Positions 59,982 to 64,000 of a DNA stretch of 64,000 nucleotides are shown here, piece by piece (the first letter of the stretch is position 1; every line of letters begins with the position of its first letter). Source of the stretch: Comamonas flocculans (GTDB lineage Bacteria > Pseudomonadota > Gammaproteobacteria > Burkholderiales > Burkholderiaceae_C). Below the pieces are notes generated by a model. The model did no database searches, was not told the origin of the DNA, and was given only the letters and a program-made list of their open reading frames with translations. The translations under genes were made by a program, and so were the position numbers. The DNA lies in the NCBI RefSeq assembly GCF_007954405.1, contig NZ_CP042344.1:62001-126000 (forward strand), written 5' to 3'.

Positions 59982-60357
59982 GTTCGAATTCGTTTTTCCC
60001 TCGGGCCTTCGCATCGTAGCCAGCTGGCGCAAGCAGGCGGTATGGAGCACTTGAAGAAATGTAAAGGCCCCGCGCGCCGCCCTGCGGCAAGCGGGGCAAG
60101 GCGCAATCCAGCGGCGCACAATGCCTGCTTTCTTCCCGAGCGGCGCCCCGGCCTGCGGCAGGCCAGCGCCGCCGGGGTCGATGGCGCCATCCACCGCGCG
60201 GCCGGGCCGCAGCTGCTGGCACGGTGTCGGCGCCCCGGCGGACCTGGCGCTCCATGAACAGCTGCCCGGTGCGCCGCCACAGGCCTGAAACCCTTGCGGC
60301 TATTCGCGCGGCGCTAGGATGGGCCACGACGATCCAACCCAGGCAAGGAGCAACACC
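59982..60357. other. 376-bp intergenic region, mdtA / AHSA1 gene
   Basis: Divergent promoter region with no conserved-looking frame, no dispersed repeat and no strong terminator. It contains a short GGCCTG/CAGGCC hairpin near 60159. TAGGAT near 60315 with TTGCGG 15 bases before it is a weak promoter candidate for the plus-strand gene. No regulator gene for the efflux operon is present here. Confidence 0.5.
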
Positions 60358-60858
60358 ATGAGCGAGCAGGCATTGCAACTCGGCACCATCACGGCGCAGG
60401 GCGAGGGCTACCAGGGGCGCCTGGCGCGCAGCTTCGAGCACCCCCCGGCCGATGTCTGGACCATGCTGACCGAACCGGCCGCAATGGCACAATGGCTCAG
60501 CAGCGGCACCATAGAGCAGCGCCTGGGCGGCAAGGTGCGCATCGATTTCGTGGACAGCGGCATCGTGATCGACAGCACGGTCACCGCCTTCGAGGCCGGC
60601 AAGCTGCTGCAATATTCCTGGAGCAGCGGCAAGGAGCCGCAGCGCCCGCTGCGCTGGGAACTGAGCCCCACGGCCGGCGGCACGCAGCTCGTGCTCACCG
60701 TGGGTGTACCCGCGGGCGAAGACGCGGCCAAGGCCTGCGCCGGCTTCGAAGGCCACCTGCAGATGCTGGCCGCGGCGCTCGAAGGCGTGCCGATCAAGTT
60801 CCCCTTCGAGACCTACCTGCAGGCGCGCGCCGGCTACCAGGCCCTGCTCGGCGCCTGA
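60358..60858 (+). CDS. SRPBCC / AHSA1-like protein
   Basis: 166-residue helix-grip (START-like) fold of the AHSA1 family (activator of Hsp90 homologue C-terminal). RSFEHPPADVWTMLTEPAAMAQWL is the hallmark N-terminal strand-helix, and HLQMLAAALEG lies in the C-terminal helix. The ligand is unknown. The ATG at 60358 has AAGGAG 7 bases upstream; the earlier ATG at 60319 has none. It precedes an Hsp20 and Lon pair, so a stress role is possible. Confidence 0.85.
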   Translation: MSEQALQLGTITAQGEGYQGRLARSFEHPPADVWTMLTEPAAMAQWLSSGTIEQRLGGKVRIDFVDSGIVIDSTVTAFEAGKLLQYSWSSGKEPQRPLRWELSPTAGGTQLVLTVGVPAGEDAAKACAGFEGHLQMLAAALEGVPIKFPFETYLQARAGYQALLGA

Positions 60859-60928
60859 ACGGCAGGCGCGCCTGCAGGGTGCGCGCGGCGGTCGTACCAT
60901 CGATGGCGAAAGGCAAAGAAGCACGAAC

Positions 60929-61323
60929 ATGAAACGCCGAGAAGATTTGCCCGACTGGATGTGGTCCGACGCGCTCGCGGCGCTGGACCGCGCCGAGCGC
61001 ATGCACCGCCAGCTGTTCCAGCCGCGCCACGCCAGCACCTGGGAGCCGCCGGTGGACGTGCTGGAGACCGAGCACGAGGTGCTGATCTACGTGGCCCTGC
61101 CCGGCGTGGACGCGCATGAGGTCGGGGCCATGATCGAGGATGCGACGCTCGTGGTCTCGGGCCGGCGCACCCTGCCGCCGGCGCTGCGCACCGCCGCCAT
61201 CCACCGGCTGGAACTGCCCCAGGGGCGCTTCGAGCGGCACATCGCCCTGCCGGCCGGCCGCTACGGCGCGGTGGACGTCGCGAGCGAGCAGGGCTGTCTG
61301 GTCATCCGCCTGCACAAGATGCC

Positions 61324-61327
<4 letters not shown>
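60929..61327 (+). CDS. Hsp20 / alpha-crystallin family small heat-shock protein
   Basis: 132-residue chaperone. An N-terminal helical arm (1-35) precedes the alpha-crystallin domain (about 39-130), with PVDVLETEHEVLIYVALPGVDAHEV, LVVSGRR and LELPQGRFERHIALP. No C-terminal IXI oligomerisation motif is obvious; the protein ends CLVIRLHKMP. The stop overlaps the lon start (ATGA), so the chaperone and protease are made together. A heat-shock promoter could not be identified. Confidence 0.9.
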
Positions 61328-63744
<2,417 letters not shown>

Positions 63745-63750
63745 GCGCGC

Positions 63751-64000
63751 CTACGGCGCGTTGTCGGTGGACAGCTCGGCCTGCTTGAGCACGAGTTGCG
63801 TGGCCCCTTCGGCCAGGTCGGGCGGGTAACCGTAGCGCGCCAGCAAGCGCCGCACGTTGCGGCGCAGGCTGGCGCGCACCGATTCGCGCTGTGTCCAGTC
63901 GAGCTTGGGCATTTTCTTGACCATCTCGGTCAACTCGCGCGCCATCAGGCGCAGGGTGTCGCTTTGCATGGCGTCGCGCGCGGACTCGTTGTCGGCCAGG
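63751..64000 (-). CDS. hsdR: Type I restriction enzyme R subunit (HsdR), C-terminal fragment; 5' part beyond the window
   Basis: 83 codons, open to the right edge. DTLRLMARELTEMVKKMPKLDW, then ESVRASLRRNVRRLLARYGYPPDLAEGATQLVLKQAE, matches the C-terminal helical region (DUF3387) of HsdR, the translocase/nuclease subunit of type I restriction-modification. The natural C-terminus and stop are present. hsdM and hsdS, if present, lie outside. Confidence 0.8.
   Translation of the reverse strand, partial: LADNESARDAMQSDTLRLMARELTEMVKKMPKLDWTQRESVRASLRRNVRRLLARYGYPPDLAEGATQLVLKQAELSTDNAP

Overview
The window is 64 kb of GC-rich chromosome (dense coding on both strands, strong G/C third-position bias) from a betaproteobacterium, most probably a Burkholderiales member of the Comamonadaceae (Acidovorax/Alicycliphilus/Comamonas type). 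This rests on the gene families, a contiguous acnB / mdh / gntR / sdhCDABE / gltA block, and a dispersed repeat of the form GATAGCTGCCAGCGCTT...AAGCGCTGG that I associate with this family. Nearly all genes are housekeeping. There is no rRNA, tRNA, CRISPR array, prophage or insertion sequence with a transposase. The accessory content lies in repeat elements, a divergent terminal oxidase cluster and the edge of a type I restriction locus.

Layout. 1-3.2 kb: a short-chain dehydrogenase (cut by the left edge), a Nudix hydrolase, a fold-type IV aminotransferase and a [2Fe-2S] ferredoxin. 3.4-9.7 kb: one long plus-strand run, ribBX-ribH-nusB-aminotransferase-ybgC-tolQ-tolR-tolA, then a hemerythrin-like protein. 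9.9-22.2 kb: citric acid cycle region. acnB, a secreted hypothetical protein, a CitE-like lyase, trans-aconitate methyltransferase and mdh lie on the minus strand. Divergent from mdh are a GntR/UTRA regulator, sdhCDABE and gltA. 22.4-29.6 kb: rnk, then a minus-strand acyl-CoA catabolic group (flavin oxidoreductase, acyl-CoA dehydrogenase, etfA, etfB, enoyl-CoA hydratase, histone-deacetylase-like amidohydrolase). 29.6-35.4 kb: MoxR-DUF58-TgpA transglutaminase module, a DUF2242 lipoprotein and tsaD. 35.6-40.7 kb: a divergent cbb3-like oxidase (ccoN with a CcoS-like N-terminus, ccoO, a monohaem cytochrome c, SCO, an unknown membrane protein) and two YeeE/YedE half-transporters. 40.9-49.7 kb: valS, galU, lolA, ftsK, trxB and a small outer-membrane-like protein. 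49.7-60 kb: an mdtA-mdtB-mdtC-outer membrane lipoprotein RND efflux operon on the minus strand. 60.3-64 kb: an AHSA1-like protein, Hsp20, a second-type Lon protease and the C-terminus of HsdR.

The most unusual signal is in the efflux operon. A GC-rich paired-hairpin (BIME-like) repeat sits at each of its three gene junctions. One copy is inserted in frame inside the MdtB porter domain, one supplies the last codons of mdtB, and one appears to have replaced the start region of the outer-membrane lipoprotein gene. The mdtB-mdtC junction is a nested structure: a ~440 bp MITE-like element with ~27 bp terminal inverted repeats lies between two BIME arms. A second dispersed repeat family occurs about eight times, including inside lolA (signal peptide) and mdtA (C-terminus). 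I did not find a clear new defence or biosynthetic system. The best candidates for undescribed biology are these repeats, the divergent oxidase, and structured leaders in front of ribBX and valS.

Starts were chosen by family alignment, ribosome binding site and overlap with neighbours. Promoter and operator calls are visual matches only.
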